Positions 36,295 through 49,040 of a stretch of 64,000 nucleotides of DNA are shown here, piece after piece (the first letter of the stretch is position 1; every line of letters begins with the position of its first letter). Source of the stretch: Aptenodytes patagonicus. Its lineage: Eukaryota; Chordata; Aves; Sphenisciformes; Spheniscidae. The stretch spans positions 6,754,126 to 6,818,125 of the forward strand of contig NC_134982.1 in assembly GCF_965638725.1 (NCBI RefSeq), in the 5' to 3' direction. Below the pieces are notes generated by a model. It searched no databases. It saw only the letters and a program-made list of their open reading frames with translations, and was not told the origin of the DNA. The translations under genes and the position numbers were made by a program.

Positions 36295-36685
36295 GAGATT
36301 CATAGATCTCGAAAGAGAATTGATCATAGCCCTCTGCAAGCATGACCTTCTGTTTAACACAGGCCATAGGATTTCACCCACTGTGGTGGAGGGAATTATT
36401 CTTTCTTTCTTCCTAACTGAACACTATCAAGCCCAATGACTTGCTGGTGGCTGAACTATAGCTTATTGTTAAGTAAGACATCCAGTCTCGGCGTAAACGC
36501 TCCACTGTGAATTTACCACCTTCTTTGGTAAGCTTACAGTGTGCTTAAACACCTTGACAGAATTCATTCTTTTCCATTTGAATTTATTTGACCTAAACTT
36601 CCTGCTATCCAATTCTATTATCCTTTAGTGCACTGGATTGAATACCCCTTAATATCATTTCCCTGGTTAAGATTGTTACATAAAC
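36295..36685 (-). mobile_element. Ancient CR1/L3-type LINE 3' fragment
   Basis: Reverse-oriented, heavily decayed. The left end AGATTCATAGAT and then AACACAGGCCATAGGATTTC (36357-36376) are the 3'-terminal signature of an old sauropsid CR1/L3-group element. They are followed by GGCTGAACTATAGC (36450-36463), AGACATCCAGTC, and a degraded ORF2 tail equivalent. About 35 bp of T/C-rich sequence (about 36390-36424) looks inserted relative to the remembered consensus. The match fades after about 36685. The element is much older than the CR1 copies at 4874, 25303 and 48702. The overlapping 140-codon minus frame at 36605-37027 is not a gene. Confidence 0.65.
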
Positions 36686-39600
36686 CACCACACGCCAGAC
36701 ACCAGGGACTGAAATGGGCACTTTTAGTGTTAAAATCTTCCATGTCAACAGTCTGAGATAGTTCAAAGGTGCTGCTCCATGGCAGGATAAGCTAAATCGG
36801 GACTGCCACAAACAGACACCCTGCCCCACTTGCACCAGCCCTCGTGTTCCTGAGCTTGCTGAGTAAATCAGTTCAGTGAGTTCAGCCCTAGGAAATCCAA
36901 TACTATAAAAGCGATGGATTGTGTTTTTGTTGGCTTGCTCCCTGAACTGGGTAGTCACACAACTTACCCAGTGCTGGGACAGGGAAAGGCAGCTCTGACA
37001 GACTGAGTTAGGCTGTGATGAACTCACACTTTGGGAGAACCACAGTAGATTTGCACCATCTGTGGAGCACGGTCACACAGCGATCGGTAGGTTACAGCTG
37101 ATCTCAAGGAGATCTGAAGATGCAATCCTGAACTTAATGCAAGGCTTCAAAAAAACCAACCCAACCCTTATTGCTCCAACTGGTGATTACTAAATTAATC
37201 TCCAGTACATTCACCACCATGTGCAGGACTTCTGATGCCATAAGAGTATGGGAGGAGTGACACTTTATAGATGGAGCCTGAAAATCAAGATGGAAGACGA
37301 GATCCAGAACCCGTCTCGCAGACGGTATATCCTGAACAACCACCAAAATGGGCTCCTGTGTCCAAAGTGAACTAATGCAAGACACATTGATGGACTGGCC
37401 TGAATAAAAGTGACCCATTTTTCATATTCTTTTAAAAGATTATCTTTTCCCTCTTCCTAAATAAAAGGCTGGAATGGTAAATCAGCTAAGTGCATCACTT
37501 TGATAAAAAACTATGCAAATCTATATATATATAAAGGCACCATCTATTACACTGACAGTTCAGATAAAGGCTTTAGTTTTAGTTTAAAATATAAGTTCCC
37601 AGTATGGAATGTAAATGCAAACATTTGCTTTATTTTATTTTTTTTAAGTACTTTGTATTTTGTACTCTGACAGTTACAAATTGCATGGATAATTTATTGA
37701 ACTTTTCCCTCCCTACAAACCCAGCCCCCCTTCTTGAAAAGACCCCCTAATATTATAGGAGCCTGGCAAGAAATACATAACTTGAGGGGCAGCGGGAAAG
37801 AAGATAAAAAATACAGAGAAATGACAGAGATTAAAGTAAAATAAATAGCAGGCAGCAGTGCAAATTACAAAGTGCTGGGGGTATTAAAAAGGAATCCATC
37901 ATATGTGCCAGGAAAATGCATGCACTATATAGTATTTCTGTGCTGGTTCTTCCCTTCTAACTTGAGGTCACAGTCTATCTTTTTTCCCTTTCAAAGGGGA
38001 CTGGCTATTACTGATGTGACCAGCTCAAACCCTGGCCTATCAAGAAAGCAAGGAGTACAGCAAGCCAGGATGAAACTACACACACTTCTTCAGTTTCCTT
38101 CTCTAAAGACTTTCCCATTGCCCCTTCCCAGCCATTCAATCCTGCCTGCAGCCCTCCCTGCCCCTCTGCTGTACCAGTGGAACAGTCTACTGTGATGCTG
38201 GGCAAGGCAAAAACGTACAAAAAATGATAAAATAAATCAGAGAACGAGGTTGTGCTGTTTGTTTTAACCCAAATAATTTCAGAGACCTGGTTTAAACCGC
38301 AACCCCGCACCGAGTTGTATCAACACAGCTGAAGGGACGGCAGGGAACTTCGCATGCTGCAGAAAAAATGTAGCATATAACTACTCCCGGCGGAGCCATT
38401 CAGTCAAATGGTTTGCCGTGCCCATTCTGCCTGGGGAGAACAAACTTTAAGACAGATTCTGTTCAATGTGATTGCACGGCAGTTAGGACCTTGCTCAATG
38501 CCAAAGTGTTGTGTGGTGGGTTTTTTTTCCCTGAGTTAATGTACTTAAATGATCTTTTAAAACTAGAGTCTCTAACCTAATTTTGACTTTACAGAATCTA
38601 AATGAGGATAAGAGGAAATTATACAGGAAAAATGGAAATCCAAGGAGTCACCTAAAGACCCAAGACACTGTGTCATGGAAATTACTGTGAATTAGATAAA
38701 TGCTCAATCTATTACACACTGGAAACAGCAGAAACAATTTTGTGTCTCCCTGAACAACAAAGTAGAAGGCAAGTTAGAAATTCTACCCTCTAAAAACCAC
38801 TCGTGTCTAAAACAGCACAAAACTCACCTTTGCCAGGGTCTTCTATAAACTAAAAATACCGAGCTCAGAGCACTTCACAGGTCTTCAGTCATTCCAGCAC
38901 CATCAGATACCTACAACGAATGAGAAGCCCAATGTATTTCTTGGTATTTAGGTGTCAGAAATCACTTAAAGGTCCAATTAAAAAAGAGGGTCCCATCATA
39001 CCCTCTACAGACTTTTTTTTTTTAAAAAACCAAACCACTTTTCAGAGAAATAAAGCAGTCCTCCCCCTGCCTTTTGGAATTTTTTTTAGCCTTCTTCTTT
39101 GAAGCAGATAAAGAGCCATACAAGAGCCATTACATACAGGTCTAAAACACTTCATTAGCTTTTGCTAGGGCATTACAGTCTAGTTATTACTTGATTACTT
39201 TAGAGCTTACTCTGCCTCTAAATATGACTAGGGTTCAACACATGTGTTTTCATCAGTTTGCCTGAAAAAAGCTAAACACCAGAGAGGTGGCTTGACAAAA
39301 CTATCAGTCTTTATCTCACAGCCTACAGTTTTGAAAGTCAGTAATACAGACAGATGGTGGCAAAACAAGCCAAATTCCACGGGAAACTCAGATCTGACAC
39401 CATTTGCACATCATTGTTATGTTGCGTCAGTAAGAACAAGCAGTAAAACAGCTTAATACGCACAAAGCGAACACTCCGCCTGCAAACAGCTGGAAATTAT
39501 AGCGGGTAACCCCATGGACTGCAAACAAATTCTCCAGGCAGATGTTACAACATCCTACAGCAATGGTACCCTGATGCAACAAAAGTTTTCAGGTTGCTAA

Positions 39601-42600
39601 ACTTATCTGATTAGAAACAGATGCCACCCCTGGGTCAGGATGCACGTCACCTTAAGTTGGCAAGTCTAAAATTGAGACGTCTTACTTACGTTAGAGGTTT
39701 TGGTCCCCCTTTGTAATCAAAGGAGAAAGAGAGACGCAGACCGCCGCTCCAGGTGTCTCAAGTTGGCACCGGAGGTGGAAAGAGCCCAGCCTTTGGTGTG
39801 CCCAGCTCTCCACATCTCCCATGGACAAAGGTCTGTACTCCAGCAGCACCTCAGAGCAGCCTTCAGACTGGCTTATACATGGGGAAAAGCAACCTCAAAA
39901 CGGGGGCGTAAGGAACATTTTAGAAATCTGCTTCTATCAGAAAGGCAGGACTGTTACTGCTGTCTGTAGTCTGATGACAGATTTCAGCTGGGGGTGATGA
40001 GGATTATAGAGCACACATCCTTGGGCCTCCCCAGTCCCTCCCTCCCTCCCCTCCCAGACTGCGTGCCCAGGCTCTGCTGGAAGGAAGTTGCTTGCAAACA
40101 CTGCCACCGAGAACCTGCCATAGCAGCATTTGGGAGCCTCAGCGAGGAACAGCCCTCCCTGCGCGTCATCGCGGGGGTTTCATCAAATCCTGCTGACTGC
40201 CCCAAAGCCCTGCACCGAGCTACACGCTGTGCACTTTTTCCAGCACTATCCCCCCTCCTTGCTGTACCAAACTCCTTAATTTAATTATTCCTTTCTTTTG
40301 TTTTTTTTTCTCCCTCCCAAGCCTCCTGCCTCCCCTGTCAAAGCCTCGTCTCACCTTCACTCCCTGATCTAATTAATTCCCACAGAACACCTGGGTTCTG
40401 CATGCCGGACTGACATCTTTTGCGGCGCACCAATCTTTTGCTCGATTGCCTCTATTAGCTTCCATTGTACACCTGGGTATGGCATTAACGTGACATCTGT
40501 ACAGTTCAGGGAACGTCTGCTCCATTATGGAGCTTTTCCATCACTTCTTGGAGAGAAAGAGATTATTGCGTCCTTAACTGTATCCCTGCCCTAGCTGGAG
40601 GGATCTTTCTCTGCCTCTTTGTCTCGCATACAGCCACTCAGCCTCTCTGCAGACAGTGAAGCTTGGAAAAAATGGGTCCTCTGCGAGAGACGTGAAATCA
40701 CAAACCATCACGGCTTTGGAAATAGTAATTTATTGGAATGCTTGGAGCCAGAATTGCAAAGCTGCGTAGAGCTGTTATAACTGTAGCACCTTGATTGAAC
40801 TGTGCTGTAATCCCAGCAAAGTGCAGCTCTTCGCCCTGTTTGGGCTGGCTATAAAGTTGAGGGGCTCCTCAAGCTGCATAGCAGGACTTTAAAACCTTCA
40901 TTCGGCTCAGACTGCTCAAGTTGCTCGCAATAAATTGCAGACCAGGATTTTCAGGGGATAGGTCCAGACTTTATCACAGATATTTTACATTTGCATCCAC
41001 GGAACTGCTGGCCAAATTTGCCCCGCGTTCTTCAAAAGGACATTGAAGGACAGTGGAAAGGGCATCCGCAGAAGGTGAAACTGCAGGCAATGTTGATTAT
41101 TTTAAATTTAACATTAACAATAATAAAAGGTATAACAAAACAGTTTGTTCAGTGCAGGTGAATTGTTCAGTGCAGAACTGAGGGCTAATGCTTCCTAGCA
41201 AAGATGAAGGCTTTCTCCCTGGATCCAAAACGATAAAATAGCATTTTTCAACAAGTCACCCTGTTGGGTTCATAATTTTTTATAAAATCCAAGCTCCTAG
41301 TAGGCCTCATTTTGGGGATTGGTAGGGAAGAAATTAGCTAGTATAATGCTATTTGACAGACATCAAAGCTAAGAACAACATTTTAGTGATGTTATGCTGA
41401 AGCTGGAAGGTTTATGTTATCACTTTTCATCCATCTGTCCATTCTTTGCAGTGTAACTGCTGAAGCTGTTGGCCAGTTTCAACTGTAGCTGGTGGACCAG
41501 GGAGGTCTCAAAGATATTATATGAATGTATGTTTCATGGAAATGAATCTTTAATCAAGAAGGGAGACCTTATTAATTTCTCTGATGATTAAAACAGCTGT
41601 AGTGTGAGAGCAAGAATCATTAAACAGAGAAGCTGCACCAGAATTTGTTATGAACTCCTTAGCTTTAGGGAAAAAAAACAAACCCAAACCAAACCAACAC
41701 TGTCACTATTTGCACTTTAGCAAGGATAAGAAAATTCAGCTGAGCAACTACTCCATAACAGACCAGTCTCTTCAGTTCTTCAACACTTCCAGTGGTCAAA
41801 GAACAAGTTGTTATAGTGCATTATTTTGGGTGTCCAAGAGATGCCCCCTTGGATTTGGTTTGCACTTAGAAGAAAGCAAAGTTAAAACTGTAAGAAAGCA
41901 AAAGAGTGATGGGTGATCACTGTGCTGCATTAAACACGTTTGTCCCAGTCTATCCATCTGCCCAGTCTATGATGAGACATCATAGAAATTGCCATGAATT
42001 CTATATCTCAGGACCTCAGCAATAGATTCACCAAGAATCAGCATTATACACACTGTAACCTCGTTTCTAAATGGTGACCCCTTTTAGATGTAGCCAAACT
42101 TTGAGGTCATGTGAAGTGTCCTAGGCATATTTTCTCCTATTCTTAGGAGAAAGAGATGATGATGCCAGAATAAGACTTCAGGTTTACTGCTGTTCATTAA
42201 TTTTTGTGGTTGTTGCCATTTTCTTCTACCGTGGCTGTTTTATTGCCTCAAATTCACAAAAAACCCACATCAAATCTCTTCTTCCACAAAACAGAAACTG
42301 AGCAGTAACATGGCTGTTTATGCAAAACAGGCCTCTTGAGGCCAGAATTTAACCCAAGAGCTCTGTTTGGGTTCTTTGGAGTGCTCTTTTTCTGTCTTTT
42401 TTCTCCTTTTGTGGCTGATCCTGTGGTATTTTGCTTACCTTTCTTCACACATGCATGTCTCCTAGAAAACAGCTTTAGTTCACCCAATTCAAACCCCAGA
42501 GCCGTCTCCTATAATTTTGTTGGCATGCCTGAGTCAAATAAAGAAGCCTAATGGCTTTTAACGGCTATTAAACCCCTTGTTTCCAAGAAGTTTAATCCAT

Positions 42601-45600
42601 CTCATTAAAGGACTCTATGCCTTTGAGTTCTCCCACTGGATTATTTGATTATTAAAATTAAATGACTAAGTGTCAAGCTGAATGGGCGCCAATCTTCTAA
42701 ACTACCTTCAGCCCACGATGAATTTTCTGCAAAGCATTTCAGCCACTGCCAGAGAGCCCTTAGAAGGCAGCAGGATAATGGAGAAAGGACTGGACCTGTT
42801 GGGAAAGGGAGAGCTCAGCTGTCTTTAGATCTTTAGAGGAGGGAAGCAGCACATTGCTGCAATCGATTACGTTGGCACTAACAGGGAGAACTCAAGCAAC
42901 GGTGCTTTTCGGGGACCGGGCACAACGGACAGCGGATGCTCGCAGGCTGCTGTATGGCAAGAGCAGACACATCCTTATTATTGCTAAGAAGCAATGTGTG
43001 ACCAGGAATTAGCTACACGCTTCCAAAGCGGAAAGACATTCCCCAAGGGCTGGGGAAGAAGGAGCTCTAGGGTCTCTCTTTCCTCCCGTAGTACTGCTCA
43101 GTGGGTACCTGCATTCCTTGTCGCGTAGGGAGCCTTCTCCACTCGTATCACAGCTTTTTTAGGGCTCTAAGCAGTGCACATGAATTGATTTATGTGCATT
43201 TAAATGCTAACAAGGCATATCTTCCTTTCGACTATAAGTACTTTAACTATGTTCCTCACCTCTTTCAGTTAAATTCTTCTCTCATCCTATTCTTTATCCA
43301 TTCTCCTGTCACCATTTCTTCATTTGGAAGAGTCCTGGATTTTTTATTGTGCTTTGTGTTAATTTGGATGATTTAATCACACCCAATCTAACAGTGGCTG
43401 AGCTGAAGGGGCAGCACAGTATCACACACAGGCGAGAAATGAGCCCTTGGGACAATGGAAAGAAAAGGCTAAACTGGTTTTGTTGCTAGAGAAAACATCA
43501 CGTGGAAAGTTGCTGTGAGTAAGATTTGAAATAGGTATTCTGAGCCACAACACAGGTGTCCTCTCCTCATCCTTTAGGAAGAAACAGAAATAAGCGAGCC
43601 CTTTTTCTTTGGCCCCTGTGCTGAGCCAGTAAATCATTCCCCCTGGAAGTAGTGCATCATTTTTCACGTCTCTCGGACCGTGTGACCTGCAGACGGTAAT
43701 GTCCTTTTGACAGGGGTCTCTTTTACATACGGAGAGACCACAGCACATGGTTATAGTGGAATCCCAGAACGAGCTTTACCGCCTTCAGGGGGAAACTATT
43801 CCTTCCAGAGCAGCCTCTCATGTACCGCTGTGTCACTCTGGGTTTTTTCCTGTAGCATATATTATATTATAGTTAATCCGCTGAACAGGACAGCTCCACC
43901 AGTTAGAAAGCATTGTTCTGAAAACAAAGCTGAACTAAATATACATGTACAAATACATCTACAGTTTTGACTTCTTTCGGGAAAGGGAGAAAACCCTACC
44001 ACCCTCAATTCCATTTGTCAGCACAGCCAGGGTTTGCTTTCATAGCAAGTCCCTCCATGGAAGAATAATTAAAGAGAACAAAATCACTATATGCTGAGTT
44101 TTAGAAAACTCTGTCCAAACTCTACGAGAAGCGATTGACTCACTGGAGTGTAGGCTTGACTTGACTGTTACGGACTAAAAGTAGTTTTTCAAAGCTCTTT
44201 GTGTTCATAAATGCTATCTATAACATCCTTCATGGTGCCTTTTCTGCAATGTACGATAATGTGAGCTCACACACAGTGAATAATTAGCAGCCAATGGACT
44301 AAGAGTAATGGATATGGAAGCCGTTTCCAAGAGGGGATTTCTCTTCTTTTCTCTCTCAACTTTTCAGGCGAATATTTGAATAGTCAGAGACAGGAGGGAT
44401 TATATCCTAAAGGTAATTAATATCAATCAGTCATCAAAACTAGCTGCTTTTGTGAGCTCTAATTACCGAGGAGTCCAACAGCTTGGTGGATCACGCCACA
44501 CGGGGGGGTTCTGGCCATCTCCTTGCTCTAGCCCCCGGAGTAATGGTGGACTTTCACTTAGTCATCGGGTAGAGAGTTCTCCGAGGAAAATCACAAAACA
44601 GCCTATGGAAACAAGCAGTGCTCGGGGAAAGGACGTCAGCCCCTGGTTTGCAGCCTGGAACCCAGGAAGGACACAGCCTTTGGCCCTCCTTCTTCTTGGA
44701 AAAGTTTTATCAGTAGCAGACAACTGCTGTGATGTGGCTGGCGTGACTTTGCGTGACGTCCGAGTTTCCTGAAGGGCACATTTTGTATTTCCTTAGAGTA
44801 AACCCATCAGATTGAGCCAGTCACAAACTGAGAAGGTCACCTGCTCTCAGAGTCCTGATTCAAGTTTCAGTGTTGTTTAAACCTAGAAAAACAGGCATAA
44901 TATTGTGCTCATCCTGAGGCACAAACTTTAAGGTCAAAGAGAGCAATTGAGAGATTTGTCAAAGTCCTGCCTGACTCAGTGGGTGGTGTCAGCACCACAG
45001 ACACTCAAATTCTGCGTAAAAGCCATTTTAAGCACTCAGGTTCCTCCTCTTAAAAGCCTTTTCAGCACTCAGTTCCTACTAAATAAGATCTCACTATTTA
45101 AATGAAAGCATTTTTTTTCCCTGCATCCAGCACTGCTCCTTCATGTTTCTGTTGTGTCTGATGGTTTAAATGTTCTTTAATTGTCATCACACAGGATGGA
45201 AGAATATTATCAAAGCAATTGAACTGTAGACAAAGGGACTTCGAACATTTTCAGCTGCGTTCAGCCCTCCAGATGAAGCTCATGACAGCTTGAAGGCACA
45301 GCAAGCACCAGGCTCAGCTGCCGGCCACAGCAGGCCAGTACTCACCCAAGGCAGATGTGGAGGGGGCGGGGAAGGCACAAAAAAAAGCTGGACTGTCCTA
45401 AATGAACTTAGAGGAAGAAATAGATGTGATATTCCATGGGGCTTTTCCTACCCAAACAAAACTAACAGCCTTTCCTGGTTAGTAACCTGGAGTTCCTCCT
45501 TTTTACCATCTCATACCAAAGGCTTGTAATGCAGGCAACAGCAGGAAAAAAGCAGCCTTAAACCAATACCGACTTCTAATTCATCTGGGTTCCTAATCAC

Positions 45601-46779
45601 TGCTCCACAGGGACTGGCAGCACTTTAAAAACAAGATGTATTTAATCACAGTGTCCCACTGACAGCAGTTCAAAGGCAGCTTCAGTTGCTCTCATCTTCA
45701 AGAGAGAACTTTCTTGCCCAGACTTCAATTAATCCCCACGCTGTCTAATTTTTCAGCATTTTCAACCTTGTACAGATTCTTTGCACAAAATCCTGTCACT
45801 TCCACTTGTTCTTTCTTCTCAGTTTGAATATACAGGTCTTCAGCCAAAAAGGAAATAAGAAAACTCTCTTATCCAGAGTTTTCCTTCCCTGCACTGCAAG
45901 CCAAGATCATAGCTGCTTTTGATTTGCTTTATTTGTCATAATCAAAACTAAAAATAACCCCCAGGGCTCAGTCTCCTCAATTTTAGTCCATTACAGAGAT
46001 TGTCAGTTTTCTGGCTTGTGCAAAACAAGTTCTTCACTATTTTGCCTAAGAATTAATTATGATGAACCATTTCTTCAGCACATGCTCCAGATTTTCCTAA
46101 AACTGTATGATTTGCTTTTTAAATATGGGAAACTCTTCAGTCTCCTAACATACAGCTATACTCCTGTGTTTTGCAAAAGGAACAGATTTCCTAATTCCCA
46201 TTTGACTCCAAGTCATTTAAGTAATTTTATTTATACTTATATACCTCAGAATTACATGAAGCCTCTGAAAAGCATATTAATTTTTCACTTCTGCTTGAAT
46301 AGCTTTCAGTATTATATATTAAATATCAATTTAAAAAAGTCTTAAAATACTGTATTCCTCAAAAACAGACATGAGAACGGAACTTTCTTGCTCAACAAAT
46401 CTGCGCTCTATGCGAGTAATTTCTCTGTTCAAGGCATATTTTCTTTTTCTAAGATAGTCACCCATTTCGCTCTTACGATGTTTTCACGGAGCATTTGCAA
46501 TGAAATGGATCACAAAGCGCACATGCAATATACTTCTAAACATATGACCAGCTATGCAAGGACAGCTGTATTGCGTCATGTCTTCGACTGTGACCAGTAA
46601 CAAAAGTCAAAAGAAGAGTGAGGAGAAGGGTAAGAATATATTAATATTCCTCTGTTGTGTTCTCTCAGTTTCCAATGACTTGTAGGTTCAGGAAATTCAA
46701 GAACTGTGGGTAATACTGTGTTTAACTGACCTTGGTGAATGTTTCTTCCGTGCATTTATCTAATTGCTATTTAGCATCC
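36686..46779. other. Long non-coding interval, no gene recognised
   Basis: About 10 kb without a supported gene. The segment 39700-40900 is richer in G+C than its surroundings and contains the near-palindrome GCTCCATTATGGAGC; 44450-44780 has two inverted TGACGTCC sites (see findings). Both are at most candidate regulatory DNA. A short (TA)n run lies near 37522-37533. Nothing else was recognised. Confidence 0.6.
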
Positions 46780-46951
46780 ACAAAACACTGTAAGGAGCTC
46801 CATAGTTCAATTACGCACTGTGTAAAAAGCACTTCCTTCTATTTGTTTCAAACCTTTCTCTTGCTAATTTCCTTTTGATACCATCTGTTCATTAAGAAAG
46901 TGAAAAAACAATCCTTTCTTGTTCACTTTTTCCCATATTACTCAGGATTTT
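46780..46951 (-). mobile_element. Ancient CR1/L3-type LINE, left part of a split copy
   Basis: From GGAGCTCCATAG onward this reads as the reverse complement of an old L3-group CR1 ORF2 tail: AAAAAGCACTTCCTTCTATT, GCTAATTTCCTTTTGATACC, TTGTTCACTTTTTCCC and CTCAGGATTTT, in consensus order. The match is broken at 46951, where a younger CR1 begins, and resumes at 47463. Divergence is high, in keeping with an insertion older than modern birds. Confidence 0.65.
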
Positions 46952-47462
46952 CCACAGAACGGCTTAGGATAGAAGGGGCCTTTTGAGACCACCTAGTCCA
47001 ACCCTCCTGCTCAAGCAGGGTCACCTAGAGCAGGTGTTGTCCAGTTGGGTTTTGTACATCTCCATGGATGGAGAATTCAAAGCTTCTCTGGGCAACCTGT
47101 CTCCACGTTTGACTACCCTCACAGTAAAAAACAAACCAAACCAACCAAACAAAAGTTTTCTTGTGTTCAGATTGAATTTCCTGTGTTTCAGTTGTTTCAG
47201 TTTGTGCCCGTTGCCTCTCATCCTGTCACTGGGCACTACTGAGAAGAGTCTGACACCACCTTCTTCATTCCCCATCCCCAAGTATTTATACACATCGATA
47301 AGTTCCCTCTTCTCCAGGCTGAACAGTCCCAGCTCTCTCAGCCTCTGCTCACAGGAAAGATGGACCAGTCGCTTAATGATCTTTGTGGCCCTTTGCGGAC
47401 TTGCTTCAATAAGTCTGTATCTTTCTTGTAGTGGGGAGCCCAGAACTGGACACAGTACTGCA
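46952..47462 (-). mobile_element. CR1 LINE nested in an older L3-type element
   Basis: A reverse-oriented CR1 copy of an older subfamily than that at 4874. The 3' end starts with one decayed octamer (CACAGAAC), then the conserved ACCTAGTCCAACCCTCCTGC and CAAGCAGGGTCACCTAGAGC segments, and continues through the ORF2 tail (antisense of ELGLFSLEK at about 47306-47332) to ACACAGTACTGCA. It is 5'-truncated. GATTTT is present immediately left (46946-46951) and right (47463-47468) and the interrupted host element resumes at that point, so the insertion boundaries are unusually clear. An A/C-rich insertion (about 47128-47150) interrupts the body. Confidence 0.9.
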
Positions 47463-47565
47463 GATTTTAAAGACCTCCGTCACATCCTTCTTCAGCCACC
47501 TCTTTTCTAGACTGAAGCTTCCTGGTCCAGCTATTGATCCTTTGTTGGGAGACATTTTGTTCCCT
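47463..47565 (-). mobile_element. Ancient CR1/L3-type LINE, right part of a split copy
   Basis: Continuation of the element interrupted at 46951: GATTTTAAAGACCTCCGTCA leads into CCTCTTTTCTAGACTGAAG. On the minus strand this gives FSLEKRWLKKDVTEVFKI, the counterpart of the conserved [19 protein letters not shown] block of CR1/L3 ORF2. The match weakens after about 47530 and the 5' end is uncertain. Confidence 0.6.
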
Positions 47566-48701
47566 TGCTTACCCTTTTTACTCATCTTCATATTCTCTAG
47601 ACCCAGTATATCCATTTTGGGACGGGACAAGCACAGCTTTGCTTGCATTCAGTGTGTGGATGCACATGCACACACGCAGTGGCATGAGGATGTTTTCTGT
47701 ACATGCTCTACTCCGTTTCTAACAACTCCTAATGTTCAATTGCTCTTTGACTGCTACTGAGCATGAAAAGATGTTTTCCTAAACCTACATATTAGAACTC
47801 AGAGATCTCTTTCCTGAATAAGCCTTTTAACAGATGGGGTTGTATAATGCCAGTTTTTCCTTATGGTATTATTATTATTATTATTATAATCACTTCCAAA
47901 TGCTTCCCCCTATTCATTCTTCCTTCAGTTTTTGCTTTGCTTTCTTAAACAAAAACTGAAAAAATAATTTATTTTGCATTAGCATTTTTTGCCCCCTTTC
48001 AATTATTTTCTTACGGCAAAACAGAAAAGTGAATGAAAGGGGGGGAAAAAAAGAGAAGGATAAAAAGGGTAGAAATGTATGTGTAAAAATGGAACACAGA
48101 AGTGATGTATTGATCCTACAAGTGATTTTCTTTGTGAGATGTTTACAGCATAGCTTATGTGAATGCCTTCTACACTCACATGCTGGTCTATGCAATGACA
48201 GAAGAATTCAGACACCTCTGTCAACATTGTGGGCACAATTTTAGACATATGTAAAGTAAGCTGTGCAAGGACTGAAGACTTCTGGCTTGTGGAATGGAGA
48301 AGGAAGCAGAACAGCCATGCTTTCACTACCTACTTCTGCTATGTAACGTGCTTTTCAAAGCCAGATTGGCTACCACGACCTATGACTAGATACTTGGAAG
48401 GGTCTGAAGTAGTTGGATCTCCTTGTACAAGACAGACATGCATAGAGATTGCTTTATTGTAAATATTTGCATCATTTTCTTTCTTTTCACATTTCCAATA
48501 AAGTTTTGTTTACCTTCTGACATGCAGATTAGTATATGCAAAACCCCATGGATTTGATCAGAAACGGCTGTTTGTTCAGGAGCAGAAGAGGTATGTCACG
48601 CTATGAACGAGGTAGGACTTGGAGTATTTTAGGATTTCATTCCAAAAGGATGAGAAGCACTCAAAATACACTCGGGGCCAAAGGCACAACTCTTTTGTGA
48701 T
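47566..48701. other. Non-coding interval with (ATT)6 and a poly(A)-like signal
   Basis: No gene is supported. An (ATT)6 repeat lies at 47868-47885. Near the right end AATAAA (about 48495-48500) is preceded by TGTAAA and followed by GTTTTGTTT, giving a plausible + strand poly(A) site with no recognisable gene upstream. Confidence 0.55.
47868..47885 (+). repeat. (ATT)6 microsatellite
   Basis: Six perfect ATT units, followed by ATAAT. Too short to be strongly unstable. Confidence 0.9.
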
Positions 48702-49040
48702 CAGAGGGCTGGAACCCCTCTCCTATGAGGGCAGGCTGAGAGAGTTGGGGTTGTTTAGCCTGGAGAAGACAAGGCTCCAGGGACACCTTGTTGCAGCCTT
48801 CCAGTACTTAAAGGGGGCTTCTAAGAAAGATGGGGACAGACTTTTTAGCAGGGCCTGTTGTGACAGCACAAGGGGTAATGGCTTAAACTAAAGGGGGGTA
48901 GATTTAGACTAGATATAAGGAAGAAATGTTTTACGCTGAGGGTGGTGAAACACTGGCCCAGGTTGCCCAGAGAGGTGGTGGATGCCCCATCCCTGGAAAC
49001 ATTCAGGGTCAGGTTGGACGGGGCTCTGAGCAACCTGATC
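48702..49040 (+). pseudogene. CR1 ORF2 C-terminal fragment with -1 frameshift
   Basis: The frame reads [19 protein letters not shown] (about 48727-48783), then FQYLKGASKKDGDRLFSRAC and STRGNGLN, where it hits a stop at about 48889. The expected continuation (KLKxGRFRLDIRKK...VVKHWPRLPREVVDAPSLE) is present in the next frame. The likely cause is loss of one T in GGTTTTAAACTAAA, which here reads GGCTTAAACTAAA (about 48881-48893). The frame ends near 49040 in the usual LSNLI-stop context. It is inactive. Confidence 0.85.

Noticed and set aside
36605..37027. 140-codon minus-strand frame
   Set aside because: Its end overlaps the old CR1/L3 remnant and the rest lacks any known motif.
46983..47510. 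175-codon + strand frame
   Set aside because: It is antisense to the nested CR1 and its host L3-type element.
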